A stretch of 42,907 bases of DNA, taken from Acanthaster planci. Its lineage: Eukaryota; Echinodermata; Asteroidea; Valvatida; Acanthasteridae. This document shows, piece by piece, positions 1 to 12,300 of this stretch. Every line of letters begins with the position of its first letter. The first letter of the stretch is position 1. Under the pieces are notes generated by a model. That model saw nothing but the letters and a program-made list of their open reading frames with translations, had not been told where the DNA came from and ran no database searches. The stretch spans positions 432,383 to 475,289 of the forward strand of contig NW_019091399.1 of NCBI RefSeq assembly GCF_001949145.1, in the 5' to 3' direction. The translations under genes were made by a program, and so were the position numbers.

Positions 1-302
1 CCATCTACATGTTAGGAGAATAAAATAATTGATAGAAGCAGTTTGGTTGACGGACAAACAAGCGAGGTGGTCGGGAACCATACCGCATGTATAGCGCGTA
101 GGCAATGTAAACAAAATACATATGCGCGCATAACGACAAGCGCTAAGCAGGCCTGGACAAGTGTTGTGTTTTACCTTTGCAAGAGAAGTTCCCGTGTCGA
201 ATTTGCCGAATCGTGCCTATTCAAAAGAGCGCGTGCTACTTTAAGTATTTAAACGTATCTATGACCGCTTCAGCAATGCCTTAAACAAACTTTGGAGACA
301 AG
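1..302 (+). promoter_or_regulatory. Upstream flank / presumed 5' UTR of the ARM-FN3 gene
   Basis: These 302 bases precede the ATG. There is no convincing TATA box at a fixed distance. The segment around 239-250 (TTTAAGTATTTAAAC) is AT-rich. The transcription start cannot be placed from sequence. The short open frame at 43-252 starts with TTG and shows no domain, so I treat it as non-coding. Confidence 0.3.
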
Positions 303-3300
303 ATGAGCCTGAATTGGAGGCGGAATGACTACTTTCAGCGGTTACTGGAGGAGGGTCCTGCAAGCCACTCCGCCCTGGAGTTGTTGGTAGACGATCTTCA
401 CCGTGATAAAGCCCACACCATCGGGGCGTTTCTCGATCACTACGGCTCTGAAGATTTCCTGTGGGGCTTGGTCCGAATGCTGAGTGCTGAAAATACCAGG
501 TAGGCCTGGGTACAACACGCAGATCGTGTTATCATGTAACTATCTGCTCTATTTCCAAGGATGTATTTCTTTCTGCACTGTTAAATGTTAAATGAGAAAA
601 TCACATCAGTGATTGCAAAGTGAATAAGCCTTATTCCTGATACCACATGAGTGATTTTGCACAATGGTAGAAAGGCACCGTGGGAAGGAAAAGGGGGCAA
701 TGTTTGCTCCTTTTTCTTTCCCAACCTGCCTTTCTACCATTGTACAAAATCACTCATGCAGTATCAGCAGTAAGGTTTATAATTCAGAGATCGTTAGAGT
801 CATGATTAATAGCCACAGGCAGGTAGGCCCTATTTGATGTTACATTAGAGGTAGGCCTATAGTACACAACATTCAGTGTTAAAACAATAAAAGATCATGT
901 TGTAGACTTTATTTAGAATTGTAAAAAAAAATGCAAACACGCCATTTAACACTTCACTATTTACATGTATTTGAGTTGACCACGGATGTGGCCTTACAGT
1001 AAGTGAAATCAGGGAAAGAATTCCTTCGTCCTGTACTGATGTTTTCCCTGTTGACTTGCTTTCACCATAACTTGTACCTTGGATGACTCGCGCCTTGGAC
1101 AACTCATACCCTGAGTTAAGACCACACGTACCTGGGTCTGTCCACACTAACGGATACATTTGCACGTAACCAAAATCATCTCTTTCTTTAACAGTGTTGA
1201 GAGTCAAGAAATGAACTTTAACAATTTTACTGATGTATGATTGTGGAGATATAGTTTACACAGTTTAATAGGATTTGGTTGTTCTTTGTTAAAATAATCA
1301 GGATCTTGATGAAAATGTCCAGTTTACATGTATATTAGGGGTTCTGGTGGGACATGCACATAACTGTGAAAGTTCATGTTTTTCAGGTTATCTAAAATAC
1401 CACTCTTATAGAGAAAAGCAATTCATTTGTTAAAACATGGGTGCTACAGGTATCACATTTGAGAAATGGGTCAAAATCTTACATGGCTCTTTATTTCTTT
1501 AGTTATCTTAAACCGGAATTTAAGGAGAGCTAATTAAGGAATAACGTACGTGACAGTGTCTGTCCACAGACTGACAAACATGAAACAGGCTGATTTTGCC
1601 ATTCCTTGAGCAGATAACCTCAACAAAAACATGTATATCTTCCTGAGAAAAGTTTTTACAATAATAGTTGTATTTATTTAAAGCAAATTAGGTGACTGAG
1701 AAACCAAATTATTATTCAAGTTGATTGAAATAAAATAGGCTCTGAGTAAGCCTTGATTTCTGTGAAGGTACAAGTTGTCTCGTACACGAAGGTAGGAGTT
1801 GTCTTTACTGGAGGTACGGTACTCTGCAAAGGTATGAGTTGGTACAGTTAAGCTGAGTTGATGGTATGAGTTATCCAAGGTACATGTCAACCTGTTTCCT
1901 AGTGACCTACAGTGTAGCATTAGCCATCAGAAAGCAATAAAATAGCCCGAAGTTCAGTGAAATTATTGGGGTATTCACTTGAATGACATGTAGCTTGTGC
2001 ACAGGTTGTCAAGCGGCATTGGTATAAGGAATACTTTCCCAAAAAAATGTCATCCTGTTATGATCTTCACTTCACGATGAAGACTGACACTGATAATACA
2101 TGTAGTTTAGTGAGATCTTTTTGAGTACCGGTTCATTGGTGTACCAGGATATTCACTATTTTACATCAAGTGACATAGTGGTTGTTTTTGATTTAAATCC
2201 CAACTTGATCAATCCTTTGCATTTTTATGTAAATAATTTTACCACATTGGAACATGTAAACTTTTAGTTAAGATTTATTCGTCTTGGTGCATACTGAGTG
2301 AATTGCAATTTTTTTGTGTAAGTTTAAAGAAAATTTGTTTCCCTCTCTGTAGTCTGTATCATTGGGTGCGTATCGTAAGTCTGATGCGTCGGAATAATGA
2401 GGCGTCAAATTTATGGGCAATTTTTTTTTTCAGCCTCAGAGTTCCGACGCCTCAAAGGTCCAATGCCTCATACTGTACATTTAAATCCTACGTCGGACCA
2501 ACGAGGTGTTGGACTTACATGTAATATGAGGCATCTGTGTGATTGACTGTTAAACATGGAGGAGTGTGGGCCCACACGACACTTGGCCCAAGAGCGAGAT
2601 TCAACTTTGTTCCCAACTCGTGCCCACGGTACTGACCGTGTTAGGAAAACTAAATCAAGCAGACTACCTGCACAGTTTGTACAGTGGTCCAGTATTTTTT
2701 AAATCCCAAATACCACTACTTGTATGTGTAAGAATGATGTACATGTATGATACTTTGCTAAATATTAAAAGAATTTTTTTTTTACTGTAATACTTTTGAG
2801 ATCTTAAAAATGATTGTGTCATAAATAGTACACCGTCTTCATACGCTCGTAACGAGCTTCAAATCAAATGTTGGACTTCCCAGATGTCAGATTTTTTGAG
2901 GCGTTGAATCTACATGTATGCCATAGGCAAAAAAACCCTGGAACTTTTAAACACATTTGTTGGACTTATGAGGCGTCGGACTTATGAGCTGACCCCATAT
3001 CATCATGATAACTCTTGAAGACTTAAGAAAAACATGTACATGTAATTGGCCCAACATTGAAAACAATAATTGAGACACTCATGTCTCAACTCTCTCTCTA
3101 AATACTTGTAGTTCTTGGCCTGAGGTACATGTACCGGTACTTGTAGCACCACCAAGGGGTGTCAGTCTAAAAAATCTTCCTGGGAGAGGAAGGCAGTTTT
3201 TAACCTTTGCCAGGAAGGGGCAGGCAGATTTCAATTTGGAATCCCTGGGATGTTCTGTGTGTTTTTCTCATTTCAAAGAGTCGTCAGAGTTTCATGTTTT

Positions 3301-6300
3301 TGAGATGCACTGCAGGTCCCTGTAAAATACAGCTTCAGGTTCTTTGAACATACTTTACATTACATCATAGAGCAAGGAAATGTACATGTGCACTTGTACA
3401 CTACTTGTAAGTTGGTTGTGCATGGTGCTGGTGGCCATTTTCAGGTAAGATCTTTAATTTTGTTCCCAGGGATACACGTGAGTAGACCTTTTGTGCTATC
3501 CCTCAGTAACAAAAGTAGTTACTGGAAAGATGGCTGTCATGCATAACCGTAATGTTGACTCCCTTACTGTTATTCTTTTTGCCTTTTGTTAATTTGTAAA
3601 GTTCTCAGTACATGTAATGAATTCAGTGCAGTACATTGTGCAAACAAAGGCATTTGGACCGCATGTACATGTACATGTACGGTAGTGTGGTTGCAAACAT
3701 ACTGTACTGGGCATACGCATTGTGTATTCACCATTTGCCAGTGAGGAGTTCATTTCACAGAATTCAATTCTGTACCTGCTTGCAGCACTACAAAGTGATG
3801 CTTACGGGTCAAACATACCAGTGTCTTGTCTTTGTGCTTGAAGTCTTCAAAGTCTTGACGTGTTGACTTGTTGCAGTGTAATGGGTTTGAATAGTAGGAT
3901 CAAAGTGTCTGGGTGTGGGCGTATGAAAGGAAGGAGAAGAGGGCAAATATTGACTGCTGCATGAAAAGCCAACTGGTAAAGGCACAGTGGCAATAGGTTT
4001 TAGTGTTCAATAAGTTGGGTTGCAACTTGCAAGGCCTATCATTCTTGGGCAAGTGCTCTTATTCAACATTTATTTTTTCCATTTCTTTACCCAGGGTATG
4101 CCCGAATAGTTACAAACTGGTTTCCATTGGGGCCCTGCGATCATTACAAGTGAATAAAATAGTTACTTGTAGAATCTCACAACAAAAAGTTCTGTTTTTA
4201 AAATACATGTACCCTAAAGAAAAAGTAAATTTTTGCTTTAGCATACTCAGAAAAATAAAATTAACTTTGAGTTTGAATATTTTTTCAGCTGACTCTAAAT
4301 GCTGGATCAGAAAAAAATTTAGTTCGTGATTTTTTTCAAAGTGCTAACAATCCAGCATCGTGAAGAATTTGTTCACTTTAATTCAATTACATGTGTAAAT
4401 TTGTACACATATACACGTACATGTAGTTGGTGGGTTCATAATCCAATTACTAAAAATGTTGGCCTCACATTGTACTGTACCGGTACATGCACATTTACTT
4501 GAAAGCATTTTCTTCGGGTACTTGATGTTTAACGAAAAATGTTCCAAGAAATTCATGAGAAAAGTTTCTAACAATCGTTGCTCACAGTCACATTTGATAA
4601 ATTTAGATGATATAACACACTGGTGAAATCCATGCACATGTACATACATGTATTTAAGACATGAAAACACCATCTGTGGGTGACCCACAAATTATTCGAA
4701 GACATGTAGGCCATTTAAGTGATGTACATGTAGAAGTGTTCCAATCACTTTATTGAAGTGCATAATTCTACACCTGGCTATAATGATATCAGTATTGTTC
4801 AGATAGCAAAGATTAGCTGATGTCAATCAATATTTACATGTACCTCTGTGCCAATATGACAACTATACATTCCCAAGTCAACATGCACAATACATGTTCA
4901 CATGACACAATTCCAAAGCTCATGTACATATATATTTGCGAAGATACATGTATTTGCATGTAACTTAGGGACCGTCCGAACGTACATAGCATACGAAGGA
5001 CGAGGGGGTCGTGGGCAGCGTTCAACTTTTCGGGTCATGTAAAATGCTGATATTTTAGTATGTACATGTACTAGTAGTATTCTCACATACACTTAAAACG
5101 TGAAAAATCAAGAAAAAGCTAGCATTACATACATAATCACCAGTCGCGTGCTGAAAGCTGCCTTTGATGGAGAGTAAATTCACAAAGTTTGCATGCATCG
5201 TGCATGAGGTACATACTATTTTCCTTGTACTGTAGGTCCACCCACAGTGGCGCGGCCTGGTACACTGTGTTGGTATGATGCACTTCGGGTGTACATGTAT
5301 ACTGTATGTATGTACAATGTACTGTACGTGAAGCCCAGCCTACAGTATGAGCACAAGCACACAGCTCAATATGCCAACAGTACAGTACGTGTACTAAATA
5401 ACCTTTTGCATTGTTGCGCATCGTTTCCAACACTGTATCCATTTTTACCCACATAGTTTTGTCCTTGTTAGGGGGGGGTGTCCACATTATCATTGATGAA
5501 TAAAAAGTTTTTTAATGTGTCTAAACAATGCTTTCATATTTAACCCTTTTAGTTTTAAAACATGAAGGCTTTCAAAAATTCATATCTCTCTGCTTAAAAA
5601 TGGGCACTTTCCAACAATGTAGCACCTACATGTATGGAGTTTGTTGATATTTCAAGTGTACTCTGTGTACTATGAAAATGTTGAGAACTTTGGACAACCC
5701 CTTACATGTATGTATGCAATGTGTAATGCTTAGAAAAGCTTTAATCTTTGATGTTTGGAAGCATGCTAGACTTTTCCTGTGGCTCACCAATTGTCACCAT
5801 GTCCATAAATTGTAGCTCAAGACATTTGGGACATTTATTTACCACAGTGTACACCAAAAGTATGCCATTGCACTAGCATATTAAAACACCTGTACACATA
5901 CATGTACCTGTATGTTGTGCATAGGCTGGTTGATATTTTTCATTGATATACCGGTATTTCTGAAATCCAGTGCATTGAGTACATTTGATATTTCAAACAT
6001 ATTCAATATTCCCCATAAATGTGTACCAGTGCACTCTTGTAAACTCAGAACCATACGTTCATGTATATTTACATGTAAATTTATAACTTGAAGTTCTGTT
6101 TATTGTCAACTCGCAGTTTTATTCCCATCAGTAGATGAATCTCCATAACTTGAAATGTCCCGATGGTACGTGTACTTTGGTTTTGTTTAAGCAAAGAAAC
6201 TGCTCCCAGAACAGTCAAAAACAAGTATAAACAGATTGTGAAACTTTTTCATGAGTCATTGCACCCCGGCACAATTTGTCCTTTCATGCTGGGGTAAGAT

Positions 6301-9300
6301 GTGCAAACCATTCATGTACATGTACTGTACATGAACCTTACCATTGTGATCAGACAAGCCACCAGATCCCTTCCCCACTCTCAATTGTAGTATGTCCATT
6401 GGCAGTCCAATCCATGGTTCTGTGCAGTGGCTGTGTGACTAAATTTGAAATCTAGCTTTTGAATCAGATTGCTATTACTGGCTCTCATGCAGTTAGTGGT
6501 TTGTGTGGGGCAGTGTGCGTTATAAATGCATGTGGTGCATAATGACAAGAAATAAAGATTCACTACACAATTTGATTTATTCTTTGGTATTACATGTACT
6601 GATAAAGCAACTAGAGGCAAGACTGTTACAAAATTATAAAACCATATTTTTGGACTCAAGAAAAGCAAGATAAATTTTGATGGTTCATCCACGCAAAGAA
6701 GATTACAAATTCCAATGGATGGTGAGAGCATGGGTCGTACTTGTATACTACATGTACGTTGGTGCTTATGACTTTTTGCTGACTTGATTTCAAGTCACAG
6801 ACACAATTTGGCAACTACATTGCACAAGCTATTTCAGAATAAAAAATAATTGAATAATCAATGATCTGACTTGTTTTCAATATTTTTGATATTATTCTTG
6901 TATAGTAATTTTCAACATTTTGATATATTGGTGGTATCGATTTTAAATAAAGTAAATGATTATTATCCATAGGCTATTGATGAACTCTAGTCACGCTAAA
7001 CAAAGACCTGAATGTCATATATTTTGTGTCAGAAAACACTGACTGCATTTACTTCAACCAAGAAGAGATTACTATGCTACCTCCCACTTCATATCACATC
7101 AAGGGCTTTCACGTTTAGTTTGGAAAAATTCCTGAAACACAAGGGCTTTCCTACATGTAGTGAACCTTCACCCACATAAAAACTTTGAGTAGACTATGTT
7201 GTTTATTCAATGGTTCCGAGTTCAATCTGTAATGAATTATTCATACATGTATATGTATGTACTGTTATTCTAGAACTTACAAAATGCCAATAATTTATGC
7301 ATGAAATCAATGCTGTCATGAATAAATCATTCTTCTAGAGTTACTGCAACTGTCACCGACCTGTATGCTTACTTAGTGAATAGCACTGTACTGTTAATTA
7401 TTTATTTACTCTGTCCCAGTTTTCAGACTGTTGCAAACCTTGTAGACATGCTAATTGTTGAAATGGTAAAGAAGGTGCAAGCCCCTTCATCCACAGTTCA
7501 CATAGTCTACAGCAGTAGAATTAATTATTCATTTTACCTCGATTATTTCTGTTTTAGGGTTTTTTAAATGGATCATTTTGATGCCCCGTGGAAATACAGG
7601 ATGTATGTGCATTTGACCTTTTACGCAGTGGTTGAACTTGAAGATACAAGAAGGTTCCCAGCAAAATATCTCAGAAAAAAGTTAAATAGAAATTTATTGT
7701 TTGAATTCTTTATCTCTGGGTATTTCTCTCGTTTACTTTGCAAAGCATGCACTTGTAGCCACAGGAATATAATGAAATGAGAAGTTCCGTGCTTGATTTG
7801 CTGTAATTCCCCTACCGGTATATCCTTGAAATTTAAATTCTTTGTTAATATGCTTAAAAATGAATAATTTGTGTGCTCTCCTAGGGTTGCTGGAAACTCC
7901 GCCTACATATTTGGCACTGTTGCTGAGAGTGTTGAAGGTCAGCAGAGAGTGCTATCACTTATCAATGGACCACACCCCCAGAATATCCTGGCTGATTTGA
8001 CTAACATGCTTGACTACGATGATGATGAGTCTGTCATGAATGCTGCTGGTACCCTGGGAACACTGGTAAATCACAAGAACTCAAACACTTTGATCAAACA
8101 TCTTGGAATAAAACTTTGACAATCATCCAGGACTGTTCTGTTCTGACCGTAGTAGTAACATATTGTGGGCTACTTTTGTAGACATGTGTATGCCAGAGTA
8201 TCTGAACTTTCTGTTCAGTGATATTGAGTCATATTTTTACTGCAGGATACTTGAGATGTACATTTATGCCGAAAAGATTCAGTCATACATATACATTTAA
8301 TTAAAAAGTAATAAACATACACGCACATGTATGAGCTTGAGCAAAATCATTACACAACCTGCTAGCACATAACATCCTTCAGTACATGTCCTTGTTTGCT
8401 CTCTAAGGCTGAGAGCTCAGGTGGAAGAGAATGGATGTTAAAGGAACCGTGTCTGCAAGTGACCATCAGTAGAGTGACTGGTTTACTGAACAGTAACAAC
8501 CTCTGGACAGCTAGCAATGCAGCCTTGGTCTTAGCAAGGTAAGTCTGGATTTACTACAAGAGAAATGATCAATCAACTGACCAGTAACAACCTCTGGGCA
8601 CCTAGCTGGGCAGTCCTGGTCAGTAGCATGACAAGCGGACAGGCCCAGACACTATTCGTAACATTTTGCAAAGGTATGCTGTATTTCTGTGAAAGATACA
8701 TGTATTGATGATGTGGCATCAATTCCATTGATTGTAAAAATGCTTGCCATTTATGCAGATTATCGATAGCAGAGGAGGGATGCCAGCTAATGTTAGACCA
8801 CAGTTTTTGTCATCAGATCTTGACCAAGCTTGTAGAATCCCTTGGTATAGATGAAGCAGGTACATGTACATGCATAGATTTTCATTTAGCATGTTTTTCC
8901 CTTCAGCTCCTGAAAGCATCTGCTAAACTCTCAAACTTCTTTTTTTTTTTTTGAAAAACTGTAGAAAAGAAGTACTTGGATATTGTTGAGGTGTTTCATG
9001 CATGGATGTTTCATGGCATGAATTTATTAATGTAAAGTACGTGATCAGTGAGTACATGAAGGTAGGGCTGGTACTCAATTGGGCTTGCACTGCTAACGTT
9101 AACGATTGATAAATTTATGAATGATACCCAGCTCCATTCTTGAACAAACAAGCCCAGTTTGGACATTTATGCCAAATCACTTGACTCCATCTCTCACTAT
9201 GAATACGTGGTGAAATATTAACTTTATGAACTGATATCTCCTGATCAATAGGACGAGGCATGAATGCAGCCTTTGCTTTGGGTAGATTGTGTGACTTGGA

Positions 9301-12300
9301 GACAGGTAGAATCAGACTACTACAACATCCAGACTCCGAAAAAATGGTGAGAAACATGCTGATTAGAGCGTAAGAAATTAGTTCAGAAAAGAAATGTGAT
9401 GTGATGTCCAGTTTCTCTGTCCTACAAAATATAGCCAACTCATGATTCGAAAATAAGTATATGTGCTATAAATTTAGTAAATGTTGCACATAATTTCAAT
9501 TTTCCACAATCCCACAAAGTTGGCATGTCCAAAAAATTTCCTTATGTGTTTATTAATTTTCAGATGAGTAGACTGTGCAGCATGCTCTCCAGTAAAGACT
9601 CAGGGTGTGGCAAGAACGCTTGCTATGCCATTAGTTGCCTAGCAACCAGTACTCAAGGTCATGGCAGGTTGCTAGGTCACAATAATTCGGAGGTCATGTT
9701 GCAGAGGCTGGGGTCACAACTGAGTAACGAGGACTCTGAGACAGCATGGTTTGCTGCTATGTGAGTATTTAGCCATGTCCAAATCACTTGGCTTTGGCTG
9801 ACAATGTTGAATGTGTCCATGGAAAAGGCAGTCATTTTGGACATAGCATGAGGAACAGCTTCTATTTGTGTGTAAACTCTGCAAGCTTGACCCACTGGGA
9901 TAGATAGAGTTTTATGCACTATGCAGGGTTTAATGCTTAGATTTTCACTGTGAAATCTTAAAGTCTTCCCTCATCAGCTTGTCTTACATACATATATACG
10001 TACAAGTATATCTAAAGATTGTCAAGCATCAAGATTTGATTCTTGCTAGCTCTCTTAGGCCCTGTGATATGTTGACTCTGAGTTTATTTTGTTCATACTA
10101 TATTTGGAATAGGACATTGCGGACACTAGCAAGTAAACGAGCTGGTTGTTTAAGGTTGCGGAATCACCCCCATGTTGTCCCTGCTCTACAGGTCAGTATA
10201 TTTAAAATGACGACAGCTTAAGCTCATATACAGACCTCTCCTTGCTAAAACTTCTTAGACACAATAGAGGTAATTCACAAGCCCACAAAGTTTACCTGAA
10301 GAAGGTCTATTGTTGGATAGTGGGTCTACATTTAGTACTATGCAGTGGTTCACCGTTCACAACCTTTAGAAGATACAGCGGGCATCCAGCGGGTGAAGTT
10401 GATGTGGATCGACAAATATCAGACATATTTGAAGGGGAAGTTGCAACATGTTGGTTGTGAATGCGTGGACGAAGTATAATGATCTAAAACCATACCTAAT
10501 CATACATGCAGTGGATTTGTGTGATGTTGATCTTTTCCCATAATGCATTACAACCTTCCATTGATGTGAGCCACCTTAGTAACAATTAGCTGTATTGTAA
10601 TTGCTCCTAATGTCTTATTGTCTTGTATTAAAAAATGTCCAGATTGTTCAGTGCAAAGACCTATCACATCAAGATTTGAAGGAAGAGGTGGCACTGACGT
10701 TAGAACTCCTGAAGACATTACACCAACCTAGGCCACCTAGGCTAGAGGTCAAAGGTTATAGTGATATCCATGCTGCTTGGGATGAAGTCACATTGAAGAG
10801 TGGTTTGGAAGTCACCTACAGGTTGTATAGTGGTGAGCAAGATCATGGTGCTAAAATTGTCTCCTCTGCAAAAAATAAGTAGAATTAATGGTATGGCTGA
10901 ATTCCTTTTTGAACGTAAAATAGATTATTGTTTGTTATTCCTTATTTTACAGGATATCATTTGTGAAATAAACTGAATTCACAATATTTTTCAGTTATAT
11001 TTAAGGTGCTTTATATAGCACCTTAAATGCATCAGGTGCCTTATATATGCGTTATATTTAAGGTGTCAAATACATGTAGTTTGAATGTACATGTTCATCC
11101 ACACTTTCGTATTGTCCAGATTCTGACGTCATTTACGAAGGGAAATCTCTCAGTCATCTTGTCACTGGACTCCGAGCCGACACACGGTATTCCTTCAGAC
11201 TTCAGCTCAGTACCGAAGGTGATGATAGCCCATTAAGTGAGGTTACTTTGGCAACCACTGAAGAATCTCCACCTGATGCCCCACAAGGGCTGAGGATTCT
11301 GGCAGTGACGATCTCCCAGCTCAAATTAGGCTGGGCACCTCCTGAATTCAACAATGGTGCCCTGAAGGGATATGTGGTTTATAATAGAAAACAGCAGGTA
11401 GAGACAACAACAGAGTTGAGTAGCATTGTGAGTGGTCTGACGCCAGGTACAACCTATGATCTTCATGTGAGTACATTTTGTATTGCAGTAGGGTGTCAGT
11501 CCAACGCGTATTCATGAGCAAGACAATGTGCATTGATTGTTTCCATCCTTCCAGAAGCAGATTGGCACCTGTAAGGGTAAATGCAGTTAGCAATACAGAA
11601 ACTTGCTTACATTTACTTGAAATAACTGAATTAAGCCATTTGTGAATCTTGTGTCAAGAAGCAGGTCTAGGTTGTCACAGGTTCCAAATATTTTGTATTT
11701 ATAGACAATGGACATAGTTAGTTGACACCCTGGAAGTTAATTTTAGCCCTTGCTCATGTGGAAAAATATAAAGGATATTGTGGTTGGTCCTGCTTAATCA
11801 CAGATCTGAGCTCTAAAGGCTTGGAATGGAATTGTGCAACTTTTTTTCCTGGAGTACGGGTGCCTCTTTAATGCCTAACATTTCTGGATTGATTGTGTTT
11901 CTGATTGTAGGTGTGTGCCTTCAACCACAAAGGTAAAGGACCTAAAGCCACCATTACAGCCACTACAACAGAGCTAGGTAAGTACAGTTGAAGTGATGTC
12001 TTCAAGGGTTTCATTGAACAGCATCATTGTAGAGTATATTGTTTGTTTTTCCACAGTGACCATAAGCAATGTTATGTCCAATGAATAAGTTGAAAATGGT
12101 AGATGTACTGTACATGTTCACTTCTGTACAGCACTTCAAAAATCTTGAAAATGAAACAGCAGGTGAATTCTCTTGTGTTGGCATGTTGGAAGGCAAGACC
12201 GTAATACTCTCTGAAATTTCTCCCTCAGTGAATTAGTGTTTCTTGTTTTCTTACAGTTAGGTGACATGTTCCCTTTGAATTAGCCTATCAGTGTTTTTCA

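Larger units (their letters stand above)
500..7884 (+). other. 7.4-kb first intron with repeats, no supported gene
   Basis: This is the intron between the exon 1 donor (AG|GTAGGC) and the exon 2 acceptor (CTCCTAG|GG). It is AT-rich and full of TACATGTA-type palindromes. It holds a hairpin element at 624-780, degenerate short repeats at 1068-1115 and 1764-1882, and GAGGCGTCGGA-type repeats at 2373-2995. The many short open frames show no domain or coding bias. An exon-like segment near 7425-7465 fails because it introduces a stop in the required phase. Confidence 0.8.
303..10191 (+). other. Armadillo-like repeat block (exons 1-7, residues 1-327)
   Basis: Exons 1-7 encode a run of about 40-55-residue helical repeats. 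Each carries a core of the form N-(S/A)-A-x-x-(I/L)-G-x-(L/V)-A followed by a Gly-containing turn. Visible copies are NSAYIFGTVAES, NAAGTLGTLAES, NAALVLARLSIAEEG, NAAFALGRLCDLETG, NACYAISCLATSTQG and WFAAMTLRTLAS. This pattern is typical of ARM/HEAT superhelices that bind extended peptides. Exon ends do not coincide strictly with repeat ends. The long first intron isolates the N-terminal 66 residues from the first clear repeat. Confidence 0.75.

Noticed and set aside
7376-7567. Exon-like segment TVANLVDMLIVEM after TTTTCAG in intron 1
   Set aside because: Joined to exon 1 in the required phase it meets a stop at once, and it has no similarity to the ARM repeats.
8640-8656. ACAGGCCCAGACACT shared with 21277
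   Set aside because: A single 15-base match in 43 kb is expected by chance.
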